From Sphingorhabdus lacus (GTDB lineage Bacteria > Pseudomonadota > Alphaproteobacteria > Sphingomonadales > Sphingomonadaceae): a DNA stretch of 64,000 nucleotides. How positions within the stretch are numbered: position 1 is the first letter of the stretch; each line of letters opens with the position of its first letter. A program made the position numbers and the translations under genes. Location: contig NZ_CP035733.1 in the NCBI RefSeq assembly GCF_009768975.1, positions 3,144,001 through 3,208,000 of the forward strand, given 5' to 3'. Below are positions 1-8,150 of the stretch, piece after piece. The notes below the pieces were generated by a model. It searched no databases. It saw nothing but the letters and a program-made list of their open reading frames with translations, and was not told the DNA's origin.

Positions 1-37
1 GCAGCCTGAGCTGTCATGCCATCAGTTTTCCTTTCTT

Positions 38-60
38 AAAAACGGCAGCAATTTGCTGCC
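38..60 (-). terminator. Hairpin with T-run on the minus strand
   Basis: GGCAGCA (44-50) and TGCTGCC (54-60) form a perfect 7-bp stem with a 3-nt loop. On the minus strand it is followed by G and five T, as in an intrinsic terminator. No minus-strand gene ends here, so it may stop antisense read-through from the epimerase transcript, which ends at 708, or belong to something outside the window. Confidence 0.4.
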
Positions 61-101
61 GCCTTTGCGCATAACGGCGACTGGCCCACGAAGTAAATGG
101 T

Positions 102-107
102 TATAAT
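102..107 (+). promoter_or_regulatory. Candidate -10 box (TATAAT)
   Basis: A perfect TATAAT lies about 105 bp upstream of the first gene's ATG. I see no convincing -35 box 17 bp upstream (that region is GC-rich). An in-frame ATG at 117 exists but has no ribosome binding site, so 117-212 is read as leader. Confidence 0.3.
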
Positions 108-212
108 AGTACAACTATGTTTAATCGTAAGTGCGCCTCACCTTCACCCACGACGAACCGACGGAACCCAAACGCCCTGAGCAGGTTTTGCTCTTCTGAA
201 AAGGAGACGAAC

Positions 213-713
213 ATGACGAACCATACCGAAATCAAGGAAAAATTCTGGAAGGCGCTGAAGTCTGACCGGACGATGTTCCTGGGCCTTGCCGAGGGCGAAG
301 ATGGCCATGCGCGGCCGATGACGGCGCAGCTCGACGATGCCGGGCTGGAAGGTAATCTCTACAGCGGCCCGATCTGGTTTTTCACCTCGACCGAAAACGG
401 GCTTTACCAAAAGATCAACCAGGACTCACGCGCCATGGCGCATTTCACCTCCAAGGGTCATGATGTCTGGGCGACCGTGCACGGCACGCTGACCACGACG
501 CGGGACCCTGCCATCATTGACCGGCTGTGGAACCGTTTTGTCGCGGCATGGTATGAAGGCAAGGACGATCCCAAAATCGCACTCATCCGCCTTGAGCCGG
601 AAAATGCCGAAATCTGGATTGACGCGTCGAGCGTTGTTGCGGGTATCAAGATGCTGCTCGGCATTGATCCCAAGGAAGATTACAAGGACAAGGTTGCTGA
701 AGTCAGCCTATAA
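213..713 (+). CDS. Pyridoxamine 5'-phosphate oxidase family (general stress protein 26-like)
   Basis: A 166-aa protein resembling the split-barrel FMN-binding family of small general stress proteins: a conserved N-terminal helix (KEKFWKALK), then the barrel with GPIWFFTS and a VHGTL strand, and a C-terminal W(I)D segment. Members bind FMN or related flavins; the substrate of this one is unknown. The ATG at 213 is chosen over the upstream in-frame ATG at 117 because AAGGAG (201-206) precedes it at normal spacing and homology begins there. It converges with the epimerase, their ends overlapping by 6 bp. Confidence 0.85.
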   Translation: MTNHTEIKEKFWKALKSDRTMFLGLAEGEDGHARPMTAQLDDAGLEGNLYSGPIWFFTSTENGLYQKINQDSRAMAHFTSKGHDVWATVHGTLTTTRDPAIIDRLWNRFVAAWYEGKDDPKIALIRLEPENAEIWIDASSVVAGIKMLLGIDPKEDYKDKVAEVSL

Positions 714-1703
714 AAAGCGTGCGGGCGGGGCGATTGTCCCGCCTGTAAAGCCGAAATGGTCGGGCCGGTCTTCGGCAAGAAGCGCCGGTCCATCCAGATC
801 CACCCAGTCCGCCCGTTGCGCGACCAGAAAGGCCGGGCCAACTGCAAGACTGGTGCACAGCATACAGCCGACCATGACCTTCAGCCCCCGTTCCTGCGCG
901 GCGTCGGCAATTTTCAACGCCTCGGTCAGGCCCCCTGCCTTGTCGAGCTTGATATTCACCCCGTCATAATAGGGCGCCAGCCGCGCGACATCGGCGGCAC
1001 TGTGGCAGCTTTCGTCCGCCAGCAACGGCAACGGCGCACGCACTTCGGCCAGCAGCGCGTCCTGTCCTGCGGCGACGGGCTGCTCGATCATCTCCACGCC
1101 TAATGCCGCCAGAGCCGCAGCCTCCGCCGCGATATCCAGATCGCCCCAGCTTTCATTGGCATCGACAATCAGGCGCGCATGGGGCGCTCCGGACCGGACG
1201 GCGGCGACGCGGGCAATATCGCCTTCACCCGTCAGTTTCAGTTTCAAAAGGCCAAATCCGCGCGCGGCGGCCCTGGCGGCGTCCGCCTCCATTACCGCCG
1301 GTTCGCCGAGCGAAATGGTAAAGGCCGTCACCAGCGGCACAGGCGCAGCCGACAGACCGGCATAACGCCACAAGGGCACGCCCGCCGCCTTGGCCGCCAG
1401 ATCCCACAGCGCACAATCCAACGCATTGCGCGCCGCGCCGGGAGGGAGCAAAATCTGCACCGCTTCGCGCGCCGCATCCGCGTTCATAGGCTCCAGCTGG
1501 GGCAGCACAGCCTCCACCTCGGCAAGGCAGCTTTCCGCCGTTTCGCCATTATAATAGATCGCCGTGCTCTCCCCGAGCCCGAAATGCGCCCCGTCGCTGA
1601 CCGCGACGACCAGCACATCGACATAAGTCTTGGCGCCACGTGCGATGATGAATTGCCCTGCAACAGGCCAGCGTTCGACAGCTGCACTTATACGTAACGC
1701 CAT
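708..1703 (-). CDS. Dipeptide epimerase (L-Ala-D/L-Glu type), enolase superfamily
   Basis: 331 aa from the ATG at 1703; a further 43 codons upstream are open but look non-coding. Enolase-superfamily architecture: N-terminal capping domain, then a TIM barrel. The KLKLTG motif carries the first catalytic lysine; IVDANESWG, EQP and LADES give the metal-binding Asp/Glu/Asp set; NIKLDKAGG carries the second catalytic lysine. This pattern fits Ala-Glu dipeptide epimerases, which recycle murein peptides, although enolase-superfamily specificity can drift. It stands alone, not in an operon, and ends convergently with the preceding gene. Confidence 0.85.
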   Translation of the reverse strand: MALRISAAVERWPVAGQFIIARGAKTYVDVLVVAVSDGAHFGLGESTAIYYNGETAESCLAEVEAVLPQLEPMNADAAREAVQILLPPGAARNALDCALWDLAAKAAGVPLWRYAGLSAAPVPLVTAFTISLGEPAVMEADAARAAARGFGLLKLKLTGEGDIARVAAVRSGAPHARLIVDANESWGDLDIAAEAAALAALGVEMIEQPVAAGQDALLAEVRAPLPLLADESCHSAADVARLAPYYDGVNIKLDKAGGLTEALKIADAAQERGLKVMVGCMLCTSLAVGPAFLVAQRADWVDLDGPALLAEDRPDHFGFTGGTIAPPARFL

Positions 1704-1834
1704 GGCCCCACCCGATTTATCCCGGGGCCAGACTGGCCAACTATGTGCGGCAATGCAAGCCGGGTTTCGGGGGAGGAAGGTTTTGATTCTTTCGGCAAAA
1801 GGAAGAAGGGAAGTAGAAACACGACTTGTCACTA

Positions 1835-1892
1835 CCCGTCACCCTGAAACAAGTTCAGGGTGACGGGGGCATCGAAATTCAGGGTGACGGGG
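1835..1892. repeat. Composite dispersed palindrome (CCCTGAAACAAGTTCAGGG type)
   Basis: Positions 1835-1867 form a long inverted repeat (CCCGTCACCCTGAA .. TTCAGGGTGACGGG) followed by a half copy, AAATTCAGGGTGACGGG, ending near 1891. The same full-copy plus half-copy layout recurs at 23107-23156. It lies in the 234-bp gap between the epimerase start and the next gene; I see no gene in that gap. Function is unknown; such palindromes are common between genes in sphingomonads. Confidence 0.8.
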
Positions 1893-1937
1893 CCGGGAAA
1901 AATGCCCCCTTCTTCCTTCTGACGAAAAAATCCCACC

Positions 1938-2210
1938 CTATCCTTCCAGCACCAACAGCACGACCACCAATCCCCCGTCAGCCTCTTCGACCGCGATGTC
2001 GGCCACGATCCGGCCGGGCAGGGTGAATTCATGCGCCTCCAATATCGCTGCAACCTCTTGCGGCCCGCGCCCAGGGGCCGGTGTGCAGGATAGGGTCATC
2101 TGTACGCCGGAAAAGGTCAGGCTGAACCACGGCCGTTCCTGCACCACGCGCCATTGGCCGCCGGGCAGAAGCCGGTCCAGTTCGCGCAGCAGCCGTCTTT
2201 GGCACATCAT
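1938..2210 (-). CDS. Small protein of unknown function, coupled to the HTH-like gene
   Basis: 90 aa. Not recognised. It has a basic N-terminal helix (RRLLRELDRLLP) followed by alternating hydrophobic strands that suggest a small alpha/beta fold, ending in a Val/Leu-rich strand. Its ATG (2210) overlaps the TGA of the upstream 68-aa gene as ATGA, so the two are translationally coupled. The longer frame reaching to 2390 is only the shadow of the 68-aa gene. Shared orientation and coupling suggest it works with that gene; no function can be given. Confidence 0.6.
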   Translation of the reverse strand: MMCQRRLLRELDRLLPGGQWRVVQERPWFSLTFSGVQMTLSCTPAPGRGPQEVAAILEAHEFTLPGRIVADIAVEEADGGLVVVLLVLEG

Positions 2211-2413
2211 GCGGGCACATCCTTGCCGCTTTCGAGCCTGGGCGCGTTGGCGGCGATGTAGCGCCGTATTTTTGTCTCCATTTCGGGGCGAAATTCCCGG
2301 CCCATGCGCATGTCGAGCACCAGCCGCGGGTCGCGGGCGACCAGGCGGCCCAATTTCGTGGGCGCGATGCCTTTTTCGCGCAGGAAACATTCTACGAGGC
2401 GGTTGATGTGCAT
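2207..2413 (-). CDS. Small HTH-like protein, divergent from the S24 regulator
   Basis: 68 aa, preceded by GGAGGAG at good spacing. The central segment (TKLGRLVARDPRLVLDMRMG, then RPEMETKIRRYI) has the spacing of a small helix-turn-helix domain. It resembles the N-terminal DNA-binding part of the divergent S24 protein, where LSKLIGRN..YIQQYIKRG is followed by PEIERGI. Together with the coupled 90-aa gene it forms one transcript running away from the palindromic region 2461-2516. A DNA-binding role is inference from pattern only. Confidence 0.65.
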   Translation of the reverse strand: MHINRLVECFLREKGIAPTKLGRLVARDPRLVLDMRMGREFRPEMETKIRRYIAANAPRLESGKDVPA

Positions 2414-2460
2414 GGATTCTCCTCCGAGTGCGACCGGGTTTTCCTTGCCCGAATCAAATG

Positions 2461-2516
2461 GAACAAATATAGAACATTTGTGATAGGAGAAATCCTACAA
2501 GTCTAGGAAATTTCCT
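2461..2516. promoter_or_regulatory. Palindrome-rich operator region with SOS-box pattern
   Basis: The 120-bp gap between divergent genes holds several overlapping signals. GAAC-N7-GAAC at 2461-2475 is the reverse complement of the alphaproteobacterial LexA box GTTC-N7-GTTC. ACAAAT-N7-ATTTGT at 2463-2481 is a perfect inverted repeat. TAGGA-N4-TCCTA is at 2484-2497, and a 12-bp perfect palindrome AGGAAATTTCCT at 2505-2516. The last two share AGGA arms. They are likely operators for the adjacent S24 repressor and/or LexA; which protein binds which site is inference. Confidence 0.55.
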
Positions 2517-2533
2517 TCCGATGTGGAGCAAAT

Positions 2534-3172
2534 ATGGTTGATGAAGAACCCCGAGCAGTTCTGCATCGCCTGATCATGGAAAGCGGGCAGGACTATGCCC
2601 GCCTTTCAAAGCTGATCGGGCGAAATGCGGCCTATATTCAGCAATATATCAAGCGCGGCACACCCAAGCGCCTGCCCGAAATAGAACGCGGAATATTGGC
2701 GCGTTTTTTCGGTGTGGAGGAACATCTCTTGGGGGGTATCGCACCCCCGCCCGCGCAGGCCGGAATGCGCCTGATACCCAAGCTGGCGGTCGGGGCTTCG
2801 GCTGGACCGGGTGCCATCAATGAAGGGGAGACGCTGGCGGGCAAGATCGGCTTTGACGAAAAATGGCTGCGCAAACAGGGGTTGGACCCGGCGAGCCTGT
2901 CGCTGATCCGTGTCGACGGCGATTCCATGGCGCCGACGTTGAACAACGGGGACGATATCATGGTCGACCGGCGGGCCACCGCCACCGGTTTGCGCGACGG
3001 TATCCATGTGATCCGGCTGGACGATGTGCTGATGGTCAAGCGGCTGGCGCTGGGTCCGGCGGGGCGGCTGTCGATATTGTCGGATAACCCCGCCTATCCC
3101 GACTGGCCCGACGTCAAAGGCAGCGCCGTTGCGGTGATCGGGCGGGTCGTGTGGGCGGGGCGGCGGCTGTGA
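2534..3172 (+). CDS. S24-family LexA/CI-like transcriptional repressor
   Basis: 212 aa. Residues 1-65 form an HTH domain (LSKLIGRNAAYIQQYIKRG). Residues 115-212 are an S24 peptidase domain with the catalytic serine in VDGDSM (Ser131) and lysine in LMVKRL (Lys169), 38 residues apart as in the LexA/UmuD family. An Ala-Gly pair at 90-91 (GASAGPG) is a candidate self-cleavage site. It is not the housekeeping LexA, whose N-terminus differs. SD GTGGAG lies just upstream of the ATG. It probably represses the divergent small genes and itself through the palindromes upstream, with release on DNA damage. Confidence 0.85.
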   Translation: MVDEEPRAVLHRLIMESGQDYARLSKLIGRNAAYIQQYIKRGTPKRLPEIERGILARFFGVEEHLLGGIAPPPAQAGMRLIPKLAVGASAGPGAINEGETLAGKIGFDEKWLRKQGLDPASLSLIRVDGDSMAPTLNNGDDIMVDRRATATGLRDGIHVIRLDDVLMVKRLALGPAGRLSILSDNPAYPDWPDVKGSAVAVIGRVVWAGRRL

Positions 3173-3212
3173 AGGCTTGCAAGCCCGTCGCTGCTTCGCC
3201 ACATAGGCGGAT

Positions 3213-3899
3213 ATGACCAATGTAACTTCCCCCGGCGGCAAGCAGCCGCCCCTGAAAGCCGCCATCATTCCGGTAACCCCGCTGCAGCAGAATTGTACGC
3301 TGTTCTGGTGCACCGAAACCAACAAGGCGGCGCTGGTCGATCCCGGCGGCGATTTGCCCAAGCTGAAGGCCGCAGTGGCGCAGACGGGGGTGGAGCTGGA
3401 AAAGCTGCTGGTGACGCACGGGCATCTCGACCATTGCGGGCAGACTGGCATGCTGGCGCAGGAACTCGGCCTGCCGATCGAGGGGCCGCATGAGGAAGAC
3501 CGTTTCTGGATCGCCCAGCTGGACGACGACGGACCACGCTGGGGGATGGAGGCGCATACGTTCGAGCCGGACCGCTGGCTGAAGGATGGCGACACGATAA
3601 CGGTCGGCAATCTGACGCTCGACGTCATTCACTGCCCCGGGCACACGCCGGGCCATGTCGTATTCTACCACGCGCCCAGCCGTCTGGCGATTGTGGGCGA
3701 CGTCCTGTTCCAGGGGTCGATTGGCCGCACGGACTTCCCACGCGGGAACCATGCGGACCTGATCAACGCCATCACCCAGAAGCTATGGCCGCTGGGCGAT
3801 GATGTGACCTTCATTCCGGGGCATGGCGCGACGAGCCAGTTCGGCTATGAACGCAAGACCAATATGTTCGTCGCCGACGATATATTGGCCGCGCGCTGA
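3213..3899 (+). CDS. MBL-fold metallo-hydrolase (glyoxalase II-like, YcbL type)
   Basis: 228 aa. Contains the metallo-beta-lactamase signature THGHLDHCG (HxHxDH), then CPGHTPGHV, GDVLF and a C-terminal PGHG histidine, so a complete dinuclear metal site is predicted. The short length, without the extra C-terminal substrate domain of classical glyoxalase II, fits YcbL-like hydrolases of glutathione thioesters. The substrate is not determined by sequence. It sits 40 bp after the S24 gene but is probably independent. Confidence 0.88.
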   Translation: MTNVTSPGGKQPPLKAAIIPVTPLQQNCTLFWCTETNKAALVDPGGDLPKLKAAVAQTGVELEKLLVTHGHLDHCGQTGMLAQELGLPIEGPHEEDRFWIAQLDDDGPRWGMEAHTFEPDRWLKDGDTITVGNLTLDVIHCPGHTPGHVVFYHAPSRLAIVGDVLFQGSIGRTDFPRGNHADLINAITQKLWPLGDDVTFIPGHGATSQFGYERKTNMFVADDILAAR

Positions 3900-3905
3900 T
3901 TCTAT

Positions 3906-4304
3906 TCAGAGGACGGTCGCGTAGACCGTCCACAAGGCCCAGCCGGCAAGGCCGAGCAGCGTCAGCATGGTGATCAGCGTGCCGACCATCCGGCCCTTGC
4001 CGAAGGCGCCGCCATCCATGCCAAGGCCGTGGGCGAGACGTCCGACGATATAGGCAATGCCGATACCCCACAGCCAGTTGCTGGTGCCCTGTGTCAGTTC
4101 CAGCGCGGCCAGAAGGACGAGGACAAAGGGTGCGCTTTCAACGAAATTGGCGTGCGCGCGCATCCGGCGGATGACAAATTCGTTGCCGCCATCGCCAATG
4201 GAAACGCTCTCTTTGGTGCGGGCCTGGCCACAGCGGACCATCAGCCAGATGTTCACAATAGCAGCGCCGGCGGCAATGGTCAGTGTGACGGGTAAACTCA
4301 GCAT
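3906..4304 (-). CDS. MAPEG family membrane protein
   Basis: 132 aa with four predicted membrane helices and the MAPEG signature around RRMRAHANFVESAPFVLVLL. The family includes microsomal glutathione transferases and related integral membrane proteins; bacterial members are mostly uncharacterised. GGGAGAG precedes the ATG. It faces away from rpmF and converges with the MBL hydrolase. Confidence 0.88.
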   Translation of the reverse strand: MLSLPVTLTIAAGAAIVNIWLMVRCGQARTKESVSIGDGGNEFVIRRMRAHANFVESAPFVLVLLAALELTQGTSNWLWGIGIAYIVGRLAHGLGMDGGAFGKGRMVGTLITMLTLLGLAGWALWTVYATVL

Positions 4305-4448
4305 CTATACTCTCCCTGTTCGATGCATCCGCTTAACTGCTATCTCTCGGCTTGCAAAGCACAGAAAAAGCGGTATAGCGCGCCGCTCACACGGACATGT
4401 GCGGTTTATGAAGGCCGATTCTGGCGATTGCTTGCCACGACCTGCCTT

Positions 4449-4477
4449 TTGACCTATCATGCGCCAGAACTTATTGA
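4449..4477 (+). promoter_or_regulatory. Candidate promoter for rpmF-plsX-fabH
   Basis: TTGACC (4449-4454), a 17-bp spacer, then TATTGA (4472-4477), 25 bp before the rpmF start. Spacing is ideal; the -10 is only a partial match. Confidence 0.4.
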
Positions 4478-4501
4478 TTTTGAAATGGAACAGGTGCCGA
4501 G

Positions 4502-4678
4502 ATGGCTGTCCCCAAGAGAAAAACGTCCCCTTCGAAGCGCGGTATGCGCCGCAGCCATGATTCGCTTAAAGTTGCCGCATTTCAGGAATGTGCAAATTGT
4601 GGCGAACTGAAGCGTCCGCACCATATGTGCGATGCCTGTGGCCATTATAACGGCCGCGAAGTGGTAGCGGTCGCCTAA
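4502..4678 (+). CDS. rpmF: 50S ribosomal protein L32
   Basis: 58 aa, typical L32 length. The N-terminus [20 protein letters not shown] is diagnostic. CANC and CDAC give the four-cysteine zinc site of the C+ form. It is followed 22 bp later by plsX, the usual rpmF-plsX-fabH order linking translation and phospholipid synthesis. GTGCCGAG lies just upstream of the ATG. Confidence 0.98.
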   Translation: MAVPKRKTSPSKRGMRRSHDSLKVAAFQECANCGELKRPHHMCDACGHYNGREVVAVA

Positions 4679-4700
4679 TCCTTAATCGGGAGAATTGCTG

Positions 4701-5726
4701 GTGTCGATGAAACCGCGTATCGCCATAGACGCGATGGGCGGCGACGAAGGCGTGCCTGTCATGCTGGCAGGCGCGGCATTGGCACGGCACCGGCACGACA
4801 GTTTCAAATTTCTGCTGGTGGGTGACGAGCCCAAGATCAAGGCTGCGCTCGACAACCACCCCAATTTGCGCGCTGCGTCCGAAATCCTGCACGCAGAAGA
4901 CGTCGTCACCGGCGACGACAAGGTCAGCCAGGCGCTGCGCAAAGCCAAGACAAGCTCCATGGGTCTCGCGATCAACGCGGTCAAGGAAGGCCAGGCCAGC
5001 GCTGCGGTCAGCGCGGGCAACACCGGCGCGCTGATGGGCATGTCCAAACTGGCCTTGCGCACCATGCCCGGCATCGACCGCCCCGCGCTCGCCGCTTTGC
5101 TTCCGACATTGAAAGACACCGATGTGGTGGTGCTCGATCTGGGTGCCAACACCGATTGCGATGCCAAGAATCTGGCGCAATTTGCTGTCATGGGCGCTGC
5201 CTATTCGCGGATCATCTTCGGCTTTGAACAGCCCAAGGTACGGTTGCTGAATATCGGCACGGAAGAGATGAAGGGCACGGACGAGCTGCGCGACGCGGCG
5301 CAATATCTGCGTGACGCCAGCGGCCTGCACATGGATTTCCAGGGCTTTATCGAAGCCGACAAGATCAACCGCGGCGAATGCGATGTGGTGGTCTGCGACG
5401 GTTTTTCCGGCAATATCGCGTTGAAGGCTATTGAGGGTTCGGCCCGTTTCGTGACCGATCTGCTGCGCCGCGCTTTCACCAGCTCGCTGCGGTCGAAATT
5501 CGGCTTTCTGGTTTCGCGTCCCGCGACCGAATTGCTGCGCCACCATCTTGATCCCAACAACCATAATGGCGCGGTGTTCATGGGGCTGAACGGCGTCGTC
5601 GTCAAAAGCCATGGCAGCGCGACCAGCAAGGGCGTCGCCAATGCGGTCGAAGTGGCCGCACGGCTGGTTGAAGAAGATATCACCGCGCGCATTGCGCAGG
5701 ATCTGGCCCGGGTGCAAATCGGGTGA
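4701..5726 (+). CDS. plsX: Phosphate acyltransferase PlsX
   Basis: 341 aa. Converts acyl-ACP to acyl-phosphate, feeding PlsY in phospholipid synthesis. The N-terminal [12 protein letters not shown] and the later [10 protein letters not shown] and [10 protein letters not shown] motifs are typical. The GTG at 4701 is preferred: GGGAG (4688-4692) lies 8 nt upstream, whereas the in-frame TTG at 4695 is too close and the ATG at 4707 rather far. Its stop overlaps the fabH start (GTGA). Confidence 0.97.
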   Translation: MSMKPRIAIDAMGGDEGVPVMLAGAALARHRHDSFKFLLVGDEPKIKAALDNHPNLRAASEILHAEDVVTGDDKVSQALRKAKTSSMGLAINAVKEGQASAAVSAGNTGALMGMSKLALRTMPGIDRPALAALLPTLKDTDVVVLDLGANTDCDAKNLAQFAVMGAAYSRIIFGFEQPKVRLLNIGTEEMKGTDELRDAAQYLRDASGLHMDFQGFIEADKINRGECDVVVCDGFSGNIALKAIEGSARFVTDLLRRAFTSSLRSKFGFLVSRPATELLRHHLDPNNHNGAVFMGLNGVVVKSHGSATSKGVANAVEVAARLVEEDITARIAQDLARVQIG

Positions 5727-6691
5727 CAGAAACCGCACTTCGCGCCGTTATCAAGGGCACTGGATCGGCCTTGCCGCGCCACCGTGTTTCCAATGCCGAG
5801 CTGGCCGCACGCGTCGATACCTCGGACGAATGGATTGTCGAGCGCACAGGAATCAAGTTCCGCCATATTGCCGAGCCCGACGAAACAACCGCAACCCTCG
5901 CCACGCTCGCCTCGCGCAACGCGCTGGATGCGGCGGGGATGACGGCGGCGGACATCGACCTCATCATTTTGGCAACTGCAACGCCGGACCAGACCTTCCC
6001 CGCATCGGCCACGATCGTGCAGCATGCACTGGGCTGCAACGGCGGTGTCGCCTTTGATGTGGCGGCGGTGTGCTCTGGCTTTCTCTATGCCTTTTCGGTC
6101 GCCGAAAGCATGATCCGCGCCGGATCGGCCAAAAATGCGCTGGTGATTGGCGCGGAAACCTTCAGCCGTATTCTCGACTGGGAAGACCGCGCGACCTGCG
6201 TTTTGTTCGGCGACGGCGCAGGTGCCGTGGTGCTGAGCGCCGAGGTCGGCACACGCGGTGCGCTTGCCACGCGGTTGCACGCCGATGGCCAGCATAATGA
6301 GCTTCTCTATGTCGATGGTGGACCGTCGACGACCGGCACCGTCGGCAAATTGCGCATGAAGGGCCGCGAGGTATTCCGCCATGCGGTCACCAATCTCGCC
6401 AGCGTGATGAACGAAACGCTGGAAGCCGCAGGACTCGCGCCGTCCGATGTCGACTGGGTCGTGCCGCATCAGGCCAATGCGCGCATCATTGACGCGACGG
6501 CAAAGAAACTGGGCCTCGATCCGGCCAAGGTCGTGCTGACCGTTGACCAGCACGCCAACACGTCGGCAGCGTCCGTTCCGCTGGCGCTCGATGTTGCGGT
6601 GCGCGACGGGCGGATCAAGCCGGATGACATCATCGTGCTCGAAGCCATGGGCGGCGGCTTTACATGGGGCGCCTCCGTCGTCCGAATGTAG
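5723..6691 (+). CDS. fabH: Beta-ketoacyl-ACP synthase III
   Basis: 322 aa, GTG start overlapping the plsX stop by 4 bp. Starts fatty acid chain synthesis by condensing acetyl-CoA with malonyl-ACP. The active-site cysteine is in [10 protein letters not shown]. The catalytic His and Asn are in VPHQANARI and [12 protein letters not shown]. Length and motif order match FabH, so it should be functional. Confidence 0.97.
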   Translation: MTETALRAVIKGTGSALPRHRVSNAELAARVDTSDEWIVERTGIKFRHIAEPDETTATLATLASRNALDAAGMTAADIDLIILATATPDQTFPASATIVQHALGCNGGVAFDVAAVCSGFLYAFSVAESMIRAGSAKNALVIGAETFSRILDWEDRATCVLFGDGAGAVVLSAEVGTRGALATRLHADGQHNELLYVDGGPSTTGTVGKLRMKGREVFRHAVTNLASVMNETLEAAGLAPSDVDWVVPHQANARIIDATAKKLGLDPAKVVLTVDQHANTSAASVPLALDVAVRDGRIKPDDIIVLEAMGGGFTWGASVVRM

Positions 6692-6786
6692 GACAATTTT
6701 TCGACGATCGTCGTTTTACAACTCCATATTTTTGTTATATAACTGTTGCTTCTCAACAGACGGGTCGCACGTCGGGAGACGGTACA

Positions 6787-7077
6787 ATGGCAGATGCAGG
6801 TACATTGACGCGCGCAGATTTGGCCGAAGTGCTTAACAGACAAGTTGGTCTGTCACGCACCGATGCCGCCGCGATGATTGAATCGATTCTCGGTCATATG
6901 ACGACCGCACTGCTCGACGGTGAAAATGTCAAAATTTCCGGCTTCGGCACATTTGTGCTGCGCGACAAGAGCGAGCGCATAGGACGCAACCCCAAAACCG
7001 GTATCGAAGTGCCGATTACCCCGCGCCGCGTGCTGACCTTCCGCGCCAGCCAGGGTATGCGGCAAAAGGTCAAGTAA
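6787..7077 (+). CDS. ihfA: Integration host factor subunit alpha
   Basis: 96 aa. HU/IHF fold: N-terminal helices, then KISGFGTF and the DNA-bending arm [12 protein letters not shown] with its intercalating proline, ending in a [11 protein letters not shown] helix as in IhfA. The ATG at 6787 with GGGAG upstream is used; the open frame extends 41 codons back into the fabH end but has no binding site. An AT-rich stretch (6700-6750) between fabH and ihfA probably carries its own promoter. Confidence 0.95.
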   Translation: MADAGTLTRADLAEVLNRQVGLSRTDAAAMIESILGHMTTALLDGENVKISGFGTFVLRDKSERIGRNPKTGIEVPITPRRVLTFRASQGMRQKVK

Positions 7078-7083
7078 AGCGCC

Positions 7084-7443
7084 ATGACGGAAAAGTCTGC
7101 GGACGCCTTTCGCACCATTGGTGAAATGGCCGAGGCGCTTGGCGTACGCACCCATATATTGCGCTATTGGGAAGAACAGTTCCCAATGCTGAAACCCCTG
7201 ACCCGCGCCGGCGGGCGCCGCCTTTACCGGCCGGAGGATGTGGCATTGCTGCACACCATCCACCGCCTGCTGCACAGCGAAGGCTATACCATCAAGGGTG
7301 CGCGTAAATATCTCACATCCGGCGGCGCAAAAGCTGCGCCTGCTCCCGTGGCTGCACCCGCGCCTGTTGCGGGCATTGCGGTCGACCTATCCGCCCTGCG
7401 CGCCGTCCGCGACCGTCTGAACGCCGCGCTTCAGGCGGCCTGA
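7084..7443 (+). CDS. MerR-family transcriptional regulator
   Basis: 119 aa, starting 6 bp after ihfA. The MerR winged helix is clear: [43 protein letters not shown] split over residues 10-55, then a helix and an Ala/Pro-rich linker. There is no C-terminal effector domain. The ihfA-merR pair is conserved in alphaproteobacteria; its ligand and targets are unknown to me. Confidence 0.9.
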   Translation: MTEKSADAFRTIGEMAEALGVRTHILRYWEEQFPMLKPLTRAGGRRLYRPEDVALLHTIHRLLHSEGYTIKGARKYLTSGGAKAAPAPVAAPAPVAGIAVDLSALRAVRDRLNAALQAA

Positions 7444-7444
7444 G

Positions 7445-7597
7445 GGCCCCTCTCCAACTCCGCCTAGGCCTTACGGCCAAGGCTCCGTATCCTCTCCCCT
7501 GAAGGGGAGAGGCAAAACGCATTCCCTCTCCCCTTCAGGGGAGAGGTACGTAGTCTTATGGCTTTAGCCATTAGACGAAGTGGGGAGGGGGAGTTCA
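7445..7597. repeat. Hairpin-rich intergenic repeat (MITE-like)
   Basis: Two near-perfect hairpins stand side by side: CCTCTCCCCT/AGGGGAGAGG at 7491-7512 (loop GA) and the same arms at 7525-7546 (loop TC). They are flanked by further segments of opposite polarity, CCCCTCTCCAACTCC near 7446 and GTGGGGAGGGGGAG near 7580, so the whole block is roughly symmetric. It lies between convergent transcripts and could also act as a terminator. No coding potential. Confidence 0.7.
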
Positions 7598-7625
7598 AAC
7601 CGATCAGCCCCCAACTCCCCACACC

Positions 7626-8150
7626 TCACCCCACCAAATTCTTCGCGTAGACCCGGTCCTGAAACGCGACATCGCCGACCATGAACACCGTCTCGCCAAT
7701 ATGGACGAACCCCGCCCGCTCATAAAAGGCGATCGCGCGGGTGTTGCTTTCGTAGACAGCGAGCAGCAGGCGCTGGGCCCCGCGGTCGCGGGCGACCTGG
7801 ATGGCTTGTGCCATCAGGTCCCGGCCATTGCCGCCGCCCTGCCAGGGACCGAGCAGGTAAAAGCGTTTCAGTTCCCAATCCCCGTCCTGCTGGAACTGCG
7901 GATGTTCGGGGGACATAAGAAGGGCGTAGCCCACTGGCGCGCCCAGCGGCGTTTCGCCCAGCACGATATCGACATCCGCCCGCGCCAGTTTTGCCGCATA
8001 ATAATCCGCACTATGCTCTGCATCGAGATGTTCGATCAGCGGCCCGCCCGGATGGTCAAAGGCAAAGGTCGAAAGGAAGGTCGCCGCACCCAGATAGGCG
8101 AGCGCTGCCGCGTCGTCGGGTCCGGCCTTGCGCCAGTGTATCGGCGTCAT
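7626..8150 (-). CDS. GNAT family N-acetyltransferase
   Basis: 174 aa from the ATG at 8150, which overlaps the upstream gene's stop (ATGA). GNAT fold: RKAGPDDAAALAYL at the N-terminus, an acetyl-CoA loop near GPWQGGGNGRDLM, and the C-terminal YESNTRAIAFYERAGF signature. The substrate is unknown. It is the last gene of a coupled three-gene operon with the phosphatase and helicase. Confidence 0.88.
   Translation of the reverse strand: MTPIHWRKAGPDDAAALAYLGAATFLSTFAFDHPGGPLIEHLDAEHSADYYAAKLARADVDIVLGETPLGAPVGYALLMSPEHPQFQQDGDWELKRFYLLGPWQGGGNGRDLMAQAIQVARDRGAQRLLLAVYESNTRAIAFYERAGFVHIGETVFMVGDVAFQDRVYAKNLVG

Noticed and set aside
4566-6553. Long minus-strand frames (390 and 450 codons) opposite plsX and fabH
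   Set aside because: Antisense shadows of two well-conserved genes, produced by high-GC codon bias; no family motifs and no ribosome binding site.
7444-7625. Possible tRNA gene after the MerR gene
   Set aside because: A tRNA is sometimes found here in alphaproteobacteria, but no acceptor stem or T-loop motif is present; the hairpins are a repeat.
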